Positions 48,668-61,898 of a stretch of 64,000 nucleotides of DNA are shown piece after piece. This stretch comes from Eumeta japonica (Eukaryota; Arthropoda; Insecta; Lepidoptera; Psychidae): NCBI GenBank assembly GCA_005406025.1, contig BGZK01000545.1:186001-250000 (forward strand), read 5' to 3'. Every line of letters begins with the position of its first letter. The first letter of the stretch is position 1. The notes under the pieces are model-generated. The model was not told the DNA's origin and made no database searches. It saw nothing but the letters and a program-made list of their open reading frames with translations. Made by a program: the position numbers and the translations under genes.

Positions 48668-49858
48668 GATTTTATTCATCATTAACATCATCTTGCGTTG
48701 GCCCGAGAAACGCCTCCCTGAACGTAACGTAACGCCAAGGTTGATTTTACTCCACATGAATTTTCATACTCCGGCTTATATATGAAAAATCGATTCTTAT
48801 GGAGTAAATTCCAAAAAGTTTGTTTAGGTGCTTGATACGTAGAAATAACATGGACTTAAAAAACCCCAATTTTTATTATGAAATAAGAAACAGACACTTC
48901 AATTTTATATACGATACATATACATATTAATTAATAAATTGACTTCAATAAAGAAAACTAAATACAAATGGAGAATAATATCAAATTTATGACAATTAAT
49001 AGGCATTACCAAAAATATGCTACTTAAGTGTTCTTCAAGTGAAGAGTTTTTTTTTGGCCTTTTTTATGTGAAGGGCCGAGAATATTTAGAAGGGCCAAGG
49101 AAATATATAACTCTATTATTTATCAACAAATAAAAGAAAGATATTAACTTTTAAAAATCTAATGAGATACAAAAAATAAATTCAATTAATAAGAAATACA
49201 AAAATGCTTAATTTTAACCGATATATCGGTATCAGGCTCAATAGTGGTTGTTGCGATAAGAAACTTAATTAAGGCGATTAATTATCTTATAAATTAAATT
49301 AACGTAATTAGGAGCTAAATGTCGGATCGGAGTCACAATGCAGTGTGTGGTTGTCTAACGGCGATCGCTCGGAACGGTAAAGAAACCTATTTATATGCAA
49401 TGTAGAAATGATGTGTGATGATGTTTAAATTATTTAATTTTTATTCAGTGGAGTTGACTAAACTATACACAGAGCAATTTACTTCAGCCAAGCTGCCGCG
49501 AGCCGCTGGTGGACACTTAATTAAGTAATCATACTAAATAAGTTTCAAGTCTGAACGAAATGGTTATACATTATGGTATTGTGCCAATAAGGTGATTTTA
49601 AATAACCGTAAAAAAAATCATCCATAATTATATGTATGGAAAGTTACTTCAATTTTTCGTAAATCTGTATAAAATCGTATGCATAATTCACGTAAGACAT
49701 CTACCTATACGAAATTACTTGAATGTACACAAAATGTCGGATTTAGAAACCTATGACATACAGAACTTACATACAGAAAGTATAAGGGTTTCTGATTTAT
49801 TTCTGATAAACAACAGATTTATACTTCGGCACATATGGCCACGAAGTCGGTTCACTGC
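48668..49858. other. A+T-rich stretch without a recognised gene
   Basis: No gene. Short CpG-bearing patch at 49318-49380 (GGATCGGAGTCACAATGCAG). Confidence 0.45.
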
Positions 49859-50566
49859 TTTTTTAGGGTTCCGGAGTCAAAATGGCAAAGACGGAACACC
49901 TATAGTTTCGTCATGTCCATCCATCCGTCCGTCCGTCCGTCCGTTAATCCGTATGTCACTAACATTTAACTCAAAAACTAAAAAATGTATAACGATGAAA
50001 TTTGGAGCATAGGTGTCTTGTATAAGCCGCTACTTAGTCTTGTAGTTAAACAAAAATAAATATTTCTAAGGGGGCACTCCATACATGTAAAAGACGCTGA
50101 AAAAAATATTTTCAGCAAACATCAACGTGTGGTATAAAGGTTACAGGTAAAAACACTAAGATTTCTAAGCAATTTTTTGTTAAAGTGAATATTTTCGAAA
50201 ATAATCACTCCGAATGTAGCACAAATTGCTCCTTCCGTTTATTTTTCAAATTATTCAAACTATATGTTTAAAAAATATGAAAAAAAAAATACAAAAATAA
50301 CGCTTAATAAATATTCTCAACGAAAATTATTTTGAACATAATCGGATATATAGCTTTTGAATTATTGCCGAAGAACTGTACTTCTCAGAAAAGGACGTAA
50401 GCGCCACGTAGATACGTACATGTAGATCTTTTGCTGGTGCATTTTTTCAATATTTTACATTTTGAGACTACTGTTTTTATTGTGTTTTAACGCACTTATA
50501 ATATCGCGACTAAAGTATTTACACCTACTCTGTACAGGAAACATGAAAAAAGTATTACAACGTAGT
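49859..50566 (+). mobile_element. family A repeat, 3'-truncated, plus orientation
   Basis: Starts TTTTTAGGGTTCCGGAGTCA and carries a (CCGT)n microsatellite at about 49926-49945. It aligns with 43898-44540, for example AATAATCACTCCGAATGTAG near 50200. Similarity stops near ACAACGTAGT, so the right end motif is missing. The plus frame 49632-50012 crosses the boundary and is not a gene. Confidence 0.68.
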
Positions 50567-52020
50567 AAAAGGATATTGATATCAAAAACGTTAGATTCAA
50601 AGTTTTTTTTTTTGATATTTTGAGAGTGCTTTATCTAAATACGACAGCAGCCATGGGTCGCCGGCCGACTCGTCCGAGGAGCTGACTAACGTTTGTAAAT
50701 GATCACTAATTAGATGTAAGTGGAACTGATTCAATTGGTCAGTTCGTTGTGTCGCATCGTAAGAAACTGGGATCATGTGCGCTGTGTATCGGCAGAGAAG
50801 TTTTGAAAACATCAAAGGCCATTACAAAGTGAGATACTGTACTTCGAAATTACAAAGTTGACGTACGAGACTTGATTTCGTGTGTGTAGGAGAAAAGATG
50901 TCACGAATTTCAAAGAGCATTATCGAATTTTGCACTACACCTAACACATACTCATTTAACAAATTCCTGAAATAAGTACCCCCAAATATATATATATAGA
51001 TTAACTTTTTGTACGTGAATACTTGTTGAATTCACTATACAGCACAATTCCGAAGACTCTTACAAGTATTTAGAATATGACGTTTTTAAGTTTACTTATT
51101 AGCGTCATTCTAAATAACGACTCAAATTCGGATTACTCCGTTTGGAACTAGAAAACTTTTCTAATAAACAACATCTGTTATAAACTAAGGAAAATATAAA
51201 ACGACGCAACGACGGAATCTTATGTTTCACAAAAAAGGCACCAAAAACGAATCTTATATTTACATGAAGAAATTCTATAAATCAGTATATGTCGATTGTT
51301 GAAACTGCCAAATAAGATTTTGACACATACGACATTATAAAAAATGAAAGCTAAATTTACGCGAGCATGATGCAAATATGGCCGCTTTAGAGTGCGAATG
51401 GTCACCACTATTTTTGGACCCCGTTGTAAATGATTGATTTTACTCGTATGAGTAATAGCCGATCCACAGATGCGAAATCCCCATATGCTTACGGAAAAAA
51501 ATTCTAATCTTATGGATTACGTACAATAGATTTGATTAAGACTGATCAAGGATCAGTAATTAATTGCAAAATAAATTACAAGTGAAATCAATCATTAAAA
51601 TATCATGTACCGTCAATTCAACGGTACAATTTACTGAATGTTTTTAAATAACAAACTAATTGTTTATTTTTGAAAATTTTAGGCGGCTTCATAGAACTGT
51701 TACTAATTTATTGTGCATACCAACACTATTCATTTACCTTACTGATGGTATTATATTTATTCTTATTTATAATTACATTTAATATCAATCATTAATTATC
51801 ATTTTAATTGTACGTGCCCGCTATTTTAATCGGGTTCCACATAAAAAGTTAGTCATACAACATACAGTAGATTACTGTTTTGTAGTAACATTTGTTGTAG
51901 AAGATATCAGATTTGATTTCGCCTTAAAGTCAACGCATTATCGATTCAATTTTGATAAAAAAAAAAATCAATAATGCTATAACAGTTTCGAATTTCGTGC
52001 TGAAACAAGGCATCAATTCA
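50567..52020. other. stretch without a recognised gene
   Basis: A patch at 50640-50800 is of mixed composition (GGGTCGCCGGCCGACTCGTC). A GTACCGT...ACGGTAC short hairpin lies near 51608-51630. Otherwise A+T-rich. Confidence 0.45.
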
Positions 52021-52200
52021 GGGAGTTCCCGACGCGTGTAGTCGCGTATTTATAGCGGAGCGGGGTCGACGCTCCTCGGCGCATCAATCGGCCAGACGCG
52101 CCTGCGCACGTTGCCGACGGTCGCAAATGCTGCAGCGATATCGTTGCGATACAAACGTCAAACCGAAACTTGACAGTGGTAAACAGTACAGTCGTAAGAC
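52021..52200. promoter_or_regulatory. G+C-rich island 11 with TATTTATA (weak promoter candidate)
   Basis: TATTTATA at 52047-52054 lies at the left edge of a CpG-rich stretch, and an initiator-like GCATCAAT lies near 52081-52088. The spacing of about 34-39 bp is a little long for a canonical TATA/Inr pair. No open frame of note follows within 60 bp; the next ATGs lie near 52204. No transcript support is possible from sequence. Confidence 0.2.
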
Positions 52201-54180
52201 ATAATGATAACCTTGTAAGGATGTCTTTGTTTAACCAAAAAGTACTACTAAAAATGAGTATATTAAATGAATAACTATTTATATTTTACTCTTCTCGCAC
52301 TCATCCTACAACGCTTTCATTTCTGCAGTAATTTAAACAAAGAAATGGAATACGAACCAGACATGGATACTGGACCACTTCATCTAGCTGCACTTTCGAT
52401 ATGTCGCGATGTTATTTCAAAACACTACTCAGTACGTCCAATATATCACAAAATATATTCACTTTTCGTCGTCTATTAGTTTCTGAGGTTTACCCAGCCA
52501 CAATCTTTTTATCCATTGGCGCTTCAGCCCGCCACCTGGCCCAGTGCAGCTCGGGATGCCGCTACCTTCCGTTGTCACCAATGCGATGATAAGACTTGAG
52601 TGTAATAGGTTGCTGTGATCTCAAAAACGCAGAGCAAATTGTCCAGTTTTACTAATTTTGAAACTGATATACTAACCGCTTTTAGTCGGAACTTAGAATC
52701 GGTGCGTTTTCGGTTTCGTGCTTTTGAGCGTGCGCAAGCTCCCACCATCGCTCCTAAGAGTATAGGCAACTAATATTTATTTCTTCTCAACGTTTTTCGT
52801 GTTCATTAGCAAAATATAAGCGATGTAATATCTTTAAACCGTAATGCAGCTCACGACCTCAGTCATGCTACAGTTATAATTTCAATGCGGGTCGTTGTTA
52901 TCTATCGGTGCACTGTAATGAGTGGGGCACGTGTTTTAACTACAACCTTCAGTCGATATATGCATTGTAAGTCCTATATAAACATTTCTTTGTCTGTTTT
53001 TTCTCAAAGTGCGACTAGACAGACATAAAAGGCCTTATTTGGCATCTCATACAAAAAAATACATAATCTGTGAAAACACACAACGGTCCCAAAAAATAAT
53101 TATATTAGGACTTATTGTTTATTTAAAAAAGATAGTCTCAATATTATTAATAACGAAATAGTAGCGAATATAAAAAAAATTGCAATAATGAACCTTGAAT
53201 ATTTAATTTACCTTTTATTTATTTCACTTGACACTTACAAAACCCGCAGATGCGGATGCATTTTTTTTTAATATGAATAAAATATTATATGCGATATTTA
53301 ACTAAATTTGAAGTATGCATACTTTAAGATTATGACTTAAAAATTAATATCAACATCTTTAATTAAAAATTTAATTTATTATAATGATAATAAATTATAA
53401 TGATAATTTCAATATTTTTACATAAAAAAATAAGGAAATTCAATTGTTTTAAGTATATAACTATACCTGTAACGAAAATAAAAATTCTTCTTAAATTGCC
53501 TGTTAGACAAGAAAGGGATTACTAGTCTCAATGAGTTTTAGTGTCTTGTAAAACTTACATAAAATACCCTTTGAAAAAAATATTAGCAAAGTGTATTTGA
53601 CGATTCAAATTTGTCGTTCATTGACCCATGTCAATTTTCTTATAATTTGATTTTTTTGCTATGGTATCTATTTAATTTTTATAGCTCAATACGAGGGTAA
53701 TATTTTATATACAAATGTATATTATGTAGAAAGAAAACCCGATCGGTTCCTCGATTTTATTGCCTACGCGATCCATATTAGACCGAATTGTGAAATAGTC
53801 ATTAATCATCTTTTGTTAAGCTGTACCTCTCAATCCAGTATCGAAAATGTATAATAAACGATTCCCGAGACTAACTGGATTTGGAATCATCAACACTGCA
53901 GCTCACTGCACGTCCGATCCATCTCGCCACTCGGGGCAACGTGAATACCCCAGTCCGCCCGCAAGTCGACCACAAAATAATAAAACAGTTGAACTGCCGT
54001 TTCCAGTGTTCCACGTTGCGTTCAGAAACTAATCGATCAAAGTTAGGGAAATCGTTTTTGAATTAAGAATTGGAAAAAAAATCGATATCGGAATCGTTGC
54101 CACTACGTCTCGATTCTGGCGCCATCACCATGCATAGTAACTACCGATCGGTCAACTAACGAATAGCTGCCAATGTAACG
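52201..54180. other. stretch without a recognised gene
   Basis: A more complex patch at 52480-52600 (CCATTGGCGCTTCAGCCCGC and following) and one at 52860-52950. Short overlapping frames show no domain. The rest is A+T-rich. Confidence 0.45.
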
Positions 54181-54550
54181 CTACATGAATCGACCCGAAT
54201 GTCTCTATATGGCGGCCCGGCGTCGGCTCACACGCCGCCGGAGCGTTCGGACGAACCCGCCATGGTCGGCCGACAAAAAAAATATAAATCGTCAGTCTTA
54301 TTCGATTCCGTGCGTCCGACGGGTACCTAGTTTTTTTTACGTCCCGAGTATCTCGCGCGCGGAACGTCGCGAAAGCCGCTTCGTATCCAGGCGAACGGGC
54401 TCGTTAATGCGACATACGGACGGGCTGCGCGTGCGTCGCCTATTACGAACCGAAGTAGTGTCCACGACGTCGGTGACGTCACGCCGGCGACGATACTCGG
54501 CGCCGCGATGTGATTATTCGGACCGTAGAACATGTGTTGTAATATAAACG
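54181..54550. promoter_or_regulatory. G+C-rich island 12 (candidate regulatory element)
   Basis: A CpG-rich block containing GTCGGTGACGTCACGCCGGC near 54470, which includes a full TGACGTCA CRE/ATF site. The 120-codon plus frame (54185-54547) is Arg/Ser-rich throughout and overlapped by a minus frame (54327-54533), typical of non-coding G+C-rich DNA. No domain is recognised. Confidence 0.3.
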
Positions 54551-55120
54551 TCTTTGAATAAATCTCCCTTCGACTTTAATTTTTCTTTTTTTATATCGCA
54601 TTCTTAGATGGTTTTTGTCATGACAAGTTGTTTTTTCTCGCGTGAACGTGTTCTAAGGGCACCCAAGCCACCGAAACGAACTTTGCCATCACAGATGAAC
54701 CGGAGAAAGTTTCGTGTAATCAGATAATGCGATGTCCGATTCTAGACTACCGATTAAAACCAGATTATAAAATTAGATTATACGTCTATTACTAACGGGT
54801 CTATTGAGAGCATGCGAAAAATTAATTACAATAAAACAATAAAAGGACTGGAGTGTGATAGTCAATACGGTTGATATTAAATTTAAATTTGAACAAATTT
54901 AATAAATGAATATTTATATTCTTATACAAAGTGAACTATTAATCTTACCTTCTTATTTGAAATTATAACAATTATTAAGTCAAAAATTAAAATATGTTAA
55001 CGTTATTCCTAAAGGCTCGATTGAATTTGGAAAATCGGTTGGGGCCAAAAACTTCCTAGTATGATACCAATTCAAACGAGCCCAATTACGAAATCATAGG
55101 ACCCACTATCGAAATAGGTT
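54551..55120. other. A+T-rich stretch without a recognised gene
   Basis: Nothing supported. Confidence 0.5.
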
Positions 55121-55124
55121 ACGG

Positions 55125-55500
55125 GTGTGTGGTATCCCAATGGGTAGAGGGGATGGTAAGAAATCTTCATGGCAGAGAGGGTGAGATGGGGGCGTGGGGT
55201 GTATAGTCACCTACTTGGTGACTGTAAAGTAAAAAAACAGGAAAAAGAAAATAAGGAAAAAATTTAATGCGGGGGATCGTAAGGACACAAGAAATATATT
55301 TATAAATAAACCTTATTGGTGACCTATGGAATATACCTATATAGGAAATAAGTATTATAATGTAGGGGTATAGTACTGAAGGTACAATACTAATAATTAT
55401 ATACAGATGAGAGAAAGAGAAGCTAATTTTGTAGGCACCTAAAAAGTGACCTAAGGACAGATTTTCAATAAGGACGGGACATAATACCAATTGACAAACA
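55125..55500. repeat. purine-rich tract with short internal repeats
   Basis: The plus strand is strongly G+A-biased (GGGTAGAGGGGATGGTAAGA, then GAGAGGGTGAGATGGGGGCG). It contains GTCACCTACTTGGTGAC (small palindrome) and repeated GTGACCTA(T/A)GG motifs. The resulting minus-strand frame (55167-55490) is a low-complexity hydrophobic sequence. Possibly part of an unidentified repeat. Confidence 0.3.
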
Positions 55501-57390
55501 ACGAAGCACTTACAAATTTTAATTTCTTATAATTATAAGCACCACCTAATGGCAAACTTTATTGGCACACAGTTACTAGTGGTCTGAAGTTGCTCGTTAA
55601 ACCGCTTGCGGGAATTTCATACTGTATTTTTTGTGTTACCCCGATAAAACTTCACTACCATCATTTTTTCGTAACGCCCCAAAAGAAGTACAACTTCAAA
55701 AAGTTACGCAATTATTCAAAAATGTTACATTTCTTAAGGGCGTTGTTTGACAGACGTTTAATGAATAATGAAAAGTGTTGTGCCTTTGTGATTTAGTATC
55801 GGTTACGTTAGTGTACATGGTCTTAAATTATCTAACATGTTATTTACATTGCCTCCGGATTATAATTTTGGTCAATTTGCTGTGACAGATTTGTTGATAT
55901 ATGTTATACAAGATAATTAGACCATAAAAAATATATTACTCAACATCGTCACATGTATTAAAAGAACTGAAACTAATAAAATCAGAGATCAAATATAAGA
56001 TACATGACCCTTACTTATTTTCTGACTATAAATTTCATTTTTTTATATGCGAAAATATATTTGTTCCACAACGATAACAAATATCATACGGAATGTCGAA
56101 GGCAATTCAGCTGGCTAAGCATGACATCCTAGAAAAGAGTATTACTATCGGAATATCCCTTCATTCATTACGTTGCGCAAAAAGGCTAGCCCTATAGTGA
56201 TATATATCTAGGGCTTTATGCTAGGCCTGCAGATATGAAAATCACAACCTTTTACCGTGCGCACCCCCCCCCCCTTTCCTCATTCCGCGGCGTAGTTCCA
56301 TGTCGATATCGCGGCGGTTTGCCTGTGCTTGGTCGGTGTTTCATCATAATATCCTTATATTATTATATGTACATGAACACATATAAATAAAAGTAAATGT
56401 TGCAGCTAGAAACAACTTTCCCTATTCTGCTTATGTGAGATGAATTATTATAAATGACAAACAAATTACGTAGTATTCACGGAGTGCCTTTGAAATGTTT
56501 TAATACTAGATAGTGATCCGGATTGAGTGTTATCAGTGGCAGAATGTTCACTGTTCAGTTCTTCCATTCGTACTATGATTATACTGATTCAATTATTCGT
56601 CATTCCCATAATAATCTTCTAATGATTAGCCTATTTTAGTTCTAATTACGCTTTTATGTGACTCGCAAATGAATTTTGGACCTTTGAATATAGACTTCTT
56701 TTTTTATATAATTTATTTCCACTGCTTAATTCTAATTTTAAGTATATTATAATACATGAACAAATGAAGCCCAAACTGTTTCGAAAAATCATAAAAAAAT
56801 ATTTACATACATTATATTATTAAATTATAGTTCAAGAACCTACATTAAAACTTCATGAGATAGATAACCTTGAACATTAATATCTAAAAAAAAAAAAAAA
56901 CTCATTCAATATTTAATTAAAGAATTTTACTTAAGAATTTAAAACAAAGTAATAATTAGTCATCCAAAAGACTTGACATCCACAAGAATAATGACGTGTC
57001 ATAAATCTTACATTAAGAACAAAATATCTCTTCATACCCCAGAATTTTACTTTCAATGCCTTAATTTCAATATACTTTAAACTTTAATATAAAAGTTATT
57101 AGTAATAATAATAAAAAAAAAAACAAATTGTAAAGAAAGCCACTACATAGAATTTGATTACATAATGTATTATTTAAATATCGTTATACATCTATTATAC
57201 TCTATATAATATTCAATTACTTGTCAATTAAATATGAATTATTAATAAAAATGGAAAAAAATTAATAGTCAAATAATAAAAATTATGCTTCAATATTATA
57301 TCCATCAATTCAATATTAGTCGAGTACTGGAAATTGTATACCCACAAAGTCTCTCTTTCATAGTTCCTCGACCTCACCTTGATCTCGTAT
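55501..57390. other. stretch without a recognised gene; 11-nt poly-C
   Basis: A GTAACGCCCCAAAAGAAGTA segment near 55673 resembles lepidopteran repeat sequence. A homopolymer of 11 C lies at 56264-56274, followed by a small CpG patch to 56340. The rest is A+T-rich. Confidence 0.4.
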
Positions 57391-57519
57391 TATTTCTCTT
57401 GTTCACGCCGAGGCTACGGCTAACGCGCGACAGAGAAAGAGACAAAAACACAGAGTAGTCGAACTCCATTCACAACCCGATTGCCGTCCGAATATTGAGG
57501 ATTAAAAATAGCGCCAGAA

Positions 57520-57726
57520 GTGTCTACGATAATGAAAAACGAGGCAGGTGATCCCGCCAGAGACACGTCGGCCAACAATCCGAGAGGTGGGGCAACGACC
57601 TCGGGACTACGAAGCGTCGAGATACATGCCCGATCCGAGAACGCTCATGGAATAGCAAATGAAAACGGCGAAGCCGGGAGTAGGGTATCGAAAGATGTGC
57701 GACACGTGACTATATATAATTGTTGA
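57520..57726 (+). other. unassigned 68-codon open frame
   Basis: A polar, Gly/Ala/Asn-rich, lysine-poor translation (for example DPARDTSANNPRGGATTSGL) in a G+C-richer patch that starts at about 57395. The patch also contains GAGAAAGAGAC-type GAGA motifs upstream. It ends in TGA. No domain is recognised, and the frame is too short to judge codon bias. Confidence 0.17.
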
Positions 57727-57730
57727 GAAT

Positions 57731-60360
57731 CACATAAAAATAAAGATATATATAACTGTTAGCTTGCTTATCACTCATATTTAACGAGGAATATGCAAAC
57801 CGAACTAGGACAATCTGCTTGTAGCTCTGAAGGCAATTAAATTTCGACTTTGGTACACTATCACTCAATAATTTCTATCATTATAGTCCCGTACCGGTAA
57901 ATACGGAAAACAGTAAAAAAACACAATTTAATACTTAAGTACACTCGAAATTATTATCATGAAAATAATGCAGCTAATGAAAAACATAGTTATGCAATTG
58001 GAAAAGTAAAATATTAAAAGTGAAACCTGTTATTGTATGTACCTACACATCTATTTTTGTGTGTACTCTCATCTATTTTTGTTTGTACCAGTTGCAATGC
58101 AAACAAAAATACACTAACCCCAACGGTACTACTAGCAGCTTAAGTATTCAACATAATATTACCTATCAGCCGGCGCACCGCGTTGCGGCAAACGGCATTT
58201 GAATTTGAATCTCCACCGTCAAAGGTAAATGTCGTGAGTTCTGCGAAGGCCTATTACGATGGAAATGACGAACGTGAATCAATAAATGGCATGGCTTCAA
58301 TACACTACTTTTTCATGCCATGACTTTTCCATGACCTTATTTCACAAATCACGTTCGACTAGGAGAAAGTCTAAACTGAAATATTAATGTCTTGCATTAA
58401 TCGTGGACGAATTATATGAAAATTATTTGATAAGTTGTTTTTATTAGATTATCGTGTCTCTTAATACTATTTAAACCTTAATTCAAATTTAAATATGTAC
58501 GCGACTACAAATTTGAATAATGTTATGATTTTAATGTTTGGTTTTCTTCAATCGGAAATTCAAATCGAGCCATTTAAAAAAAAAAACATTACTGAATGGA
58601 CAAAACAAACGAACGACATGAATCCCGAACTTAAATGAACAATAGTCAATTCACATACCGATTGCCAATTTCCAAAACCCTTTTCGGGAAAACTGAATTT
58701 CAGTATGTATTAAAAATTTTAGACGACGTATCTTCTATTTTAGAAGTAAGAACTTCTTTAGGCACGATGGCGATTTTCGGATAAATAAATTCTGCGAGTT
58801 CGCGTCACCGACATGCTAATATTAACGGTATATGTGAAAATTGTGTGTTTAAATTTAAGTAAATTCAAATATTATTATTCATCTTTTGTTTTAAATCAAA
58901 TTATACAAACTAACTATAATACGAACCTTTATCACAATCCCAACATGTGTTTTGATTAATAAATAAACTATATAAAAATTTACATAATAGTTGCTCGACG
59001 AGTGACGATAGATGAGAAAAGCAGACTAATGTTAATGATTTTTAATTAATTTTTGATATTATAATTAATTTGAAAATTTAAATATAAAGCGTTTAATTAT
59101 CAAGTTTTAAGTTTTCACTTTTGTAGGTAGTGCCCATTATTTTTTGAGTAAAAATTATACATTTAACAAATGACCCAAAATGTTTAAGTTACAATAATAA
59201 CTATTCATTAAAATAAAAAAGAAATAGAACTAAGAAACAAGTGTTATTATTTTTTACTGAAACTCAGTGTTCAAAGCACGGATGACAGTTGTAAAGCCGG
59301 CGTAGACGGTGTTCGCGTCAGACCTTTCCTAGTATCGATCCTTGACATACAAAGCTGGACATCATCAACGGCTTTATAGTGAAGTATGATGTATTTAATC
59401 GCCTTCTTCGAATTTCGTACAAAACAATCCCGTCTATGACACAAGGACGGCCGAGAGGGATACGACGATGACATTGTATCTTGTTTTCGGTCAAGAGTTT
59501 AAATTCTGTTGAAAAACATATACACAAACACCACAGACACAATCCTACGTATACTAAAACATAATCCTACGTATCTTTCGTCCGTAGTCTGAAATGAGAT
59601 TTTGCGTGAAATTTCTTATCTATTACTGTTTGTTCCGACTCGGATCTCATAATAGAAATTTTAAATTACATATACAATGTTCGACACAATATAAACGAAA
59701 AGAAAGGATATATAAAACAAACGATACAGAAACAACAAGTCTAGATAGTACAAAATAGATGCGACCTCTTATACTGAAGGTTACTAAAAACTTACGTAGT
59801 GCCAAACATCATTCTAACGACCGGAATAACAAAAACGAAACGAGAAAATTTAACACGCTTTTCATTTATAGCGACTTCTCTAAAGCTCGTGGACATGAAA
59901 AATATTTTCAAAGTACCTACCATGAACACGTTCTGGCCGACGCATTTAATGCAATTTTATTCGGTCATAATAAATTATCTTGAAAAAGCACTGTGATAAT
60001 GTCGCTTTCGACAAATTAATTGCCGAGATATGTCACCAATGTCTGGAAGAGTTTCATTGTACAAGACACAAAATTTCAATGCTGAAATTCTAATATAAAT
60101 GAACGTTTTGTTCCGATTTTCTTAATGTTATGTTACACAAGAGCAGAATATTTTATATGATAAGTATAAGTAAAATTCAAACTTTTATACAATCATTAAA
60201 AACAGTTTTATTATAGTAACAAAGAACCACAAAGGAAAACGCCCGATCACTTGTCCGGCGGTACCGAGAAAAATCGTAACAAGGCTAAAACAACACACCG
60301 ACCCACCTACTAATTGCTGTTTGGAAGGAATCCCAACATGATAAACACCTAAAACATCGG
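57731..60360. other. long A+T-rich stretch without a recognised gene
   Basis: Short duplicated AATCCTACGTAT near 59541 and 59563. The minus frames 59271-59474 and 59318-59542 overlap each other and the plus frames 59759-59983 and 59799-59996 do likewise, so none is supported. Confidence 0.45.
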
Positions 60361-60560
60361 CCGAAAATACACAAGATGGCGACGAGTTCATAATAAAACA
60401 ATTTAATGGGCCAGCGCGCTTCCCCCGGTGACGAAACAGCGCCGACGCACACCGGTTACGTAAACTGAAACGAGATCTTTGCGAGAGAAAACTGTTTTAA
60501 GGCCGAAGCAATTATACTGTAGCCGCTGAACTTATCAACTGAGATTGCATTCGCTCGGCG
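60361..60560. promoter_or_regulatory. CpG-bearing patch with Pho/YY1-type site
   Basis: CAAGATGGCGAC at about 60372-60383 matches the Pho/YY1 motif. It is followed by a CpG-rich segment (CGAAACAGCGCCGACGCACA). The minus frame 60185-60391 has no known domain. Confidence 0.25.
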
Positions 60561-61639
60561 CGATTCATTTTTCTGACACCATGAAGTTAGCAGTTACAGC
60601 TGGATCTTACATTAAGCGACAAAGGGCTCAGAAGTTAGCAACGAATATAAAGCGCAGTTACACTCGAAGAAAACTTCCATAATGTTGCAGAAACACTATT
60701 ATTAGGCGTCATACAAACGCACGATGTTCACAGTTGCTTTAGTTTGGCGTGTATTTTACGTGTTTATATTTATTTCAAAGTGCATATTTCTCTTACGTCG
60801 TTTTAAGAAAGAAACTTACTGACGTAAGATGAATTTTACTGAAGTATGGACTCTCACTAGTTATTCAATTACCAAGGGAGTGTACAATTTGAACCATTAT
60901 CAGTAGCGTAAAACCGTGTTTAAATTTGCGGTATACTTTAAAGTACCTACCTAAACTAACCTACGATTTCTATATATTTTACGAATAATATATATATACT
61001 GATTACTATGACCTCGTCTATCAAACATTTAAAATAAAAATGTGTGTAATGAATAAAAAATCGAAAGCTTCTTCCATTAATTGCAAACTGGTAAAAATTG
61101 TAATCAAACTCTTCACAATAATCTGTCAATTATTATTGATGTGCTAAATGTATTTCTCCATATTGTTTTCCATCTTTTCACGCCTTTAACTTTCATTTCT
61201 GTAGTTTTGAATAACCGCACATTCCTTTCTTGCTTAGACCTTGTGTGCTACAGATAATTCACAGGACATTTTTATTTTAATACATCAATATAATTTACAG
61301 CATCTCCGCATTCGTAGACAGGTAAGTAAAGGTTTCTTTGATCCTTTAACATCTTGAACCACAGGATGCACTGGGTTCAAATTCTATGGTGGACAAATTG
61401 AGCAACGAGTTTTCAACTTGAGATAAATCAAATCACTCGCCACTCCGAACTACTGAGAAAACGTCAAACCATGGCTGCCGGACTACCGGCCACGAACATG
61501 CACTGAGCCAGTGCGGAAGACTTAAAGTCCACGTTTCTCGACTCATCACGAAATAAAAGCAAAAGTGGGAGGGTACGCCTCAGTAGTGGAGTGACTAACG
61601 CCTGACTGAAGAACAATAACAGTGTAGCCACTGCTTCCT
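60561..61639. other. stretch without a recognised gene
   Basis: Composition is mixed from 61340. GGGTTCAAATTC near 61373 is B-box-like but lacks an A box at the right distance. No coding evidence. Confidence 0.4.
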
Positions 61640-61898
61640 GCGTCGTGATGGTCCACTCTAATGTGAGGCGGTCTTACGAATAACGCCGCGAACGAACGGA
61701 CTACGGACCCGGCCATCGGGGTTAACGGGTAATAAGCGCGACGAACGTTAATTGTTCGATTGTCGATGCGGGGGGCAGTAATCAGTAAATCGTATCGGGA
61801 CGGGAGCGGTCGGAAACGCGGCGGAACTGCGCGTGATTGGCGCGCCGCCGTGCGTCGCCCTCGATCTCTACGGGCACTTTTTAACGATCGATCGTACG
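61640..61898. promoter_or_regulatory. G+C-rich island 13 (candidate regulatory element)
   Basis: A CpG-rich block (GGCGCGCCGCCGTGCGTCGC near 61839) with CGATCGATCG near 61885. No open frame over 60 codons on either strand in the core, so it is not an exon of any length. Confidence 0.3.

Noticed and set aside
49632..50012. 126-codon plus-strand frame
   Set aside because: It runs from A+T-rich DNA into the left end of a family A copy and through its (CCGT)n microsatellite, which gives the Pro/Ser/Arg-rich tail.
54185..54547. 120-codon Arg/Ser-rich frame in island 12
   Set aside because: Uniform Arg/Ser bias is the expected readout of CpG-rich DNA, and a minus frame overlaps it.
55167..55490. 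107-codon minus-strand hydrophobic frame resembling a membrane protein
   Set aside because: The hydrophobicity arises from the complement of a purine-rich tract. The composition is monotonous, with no family resemblance.
61371..61383. B-box-like GGGTTCAAATTC suggesting a tRNA or SINE
   Set aside because: No A-box-like motif at the required distance upstream, and no tRNA stems.
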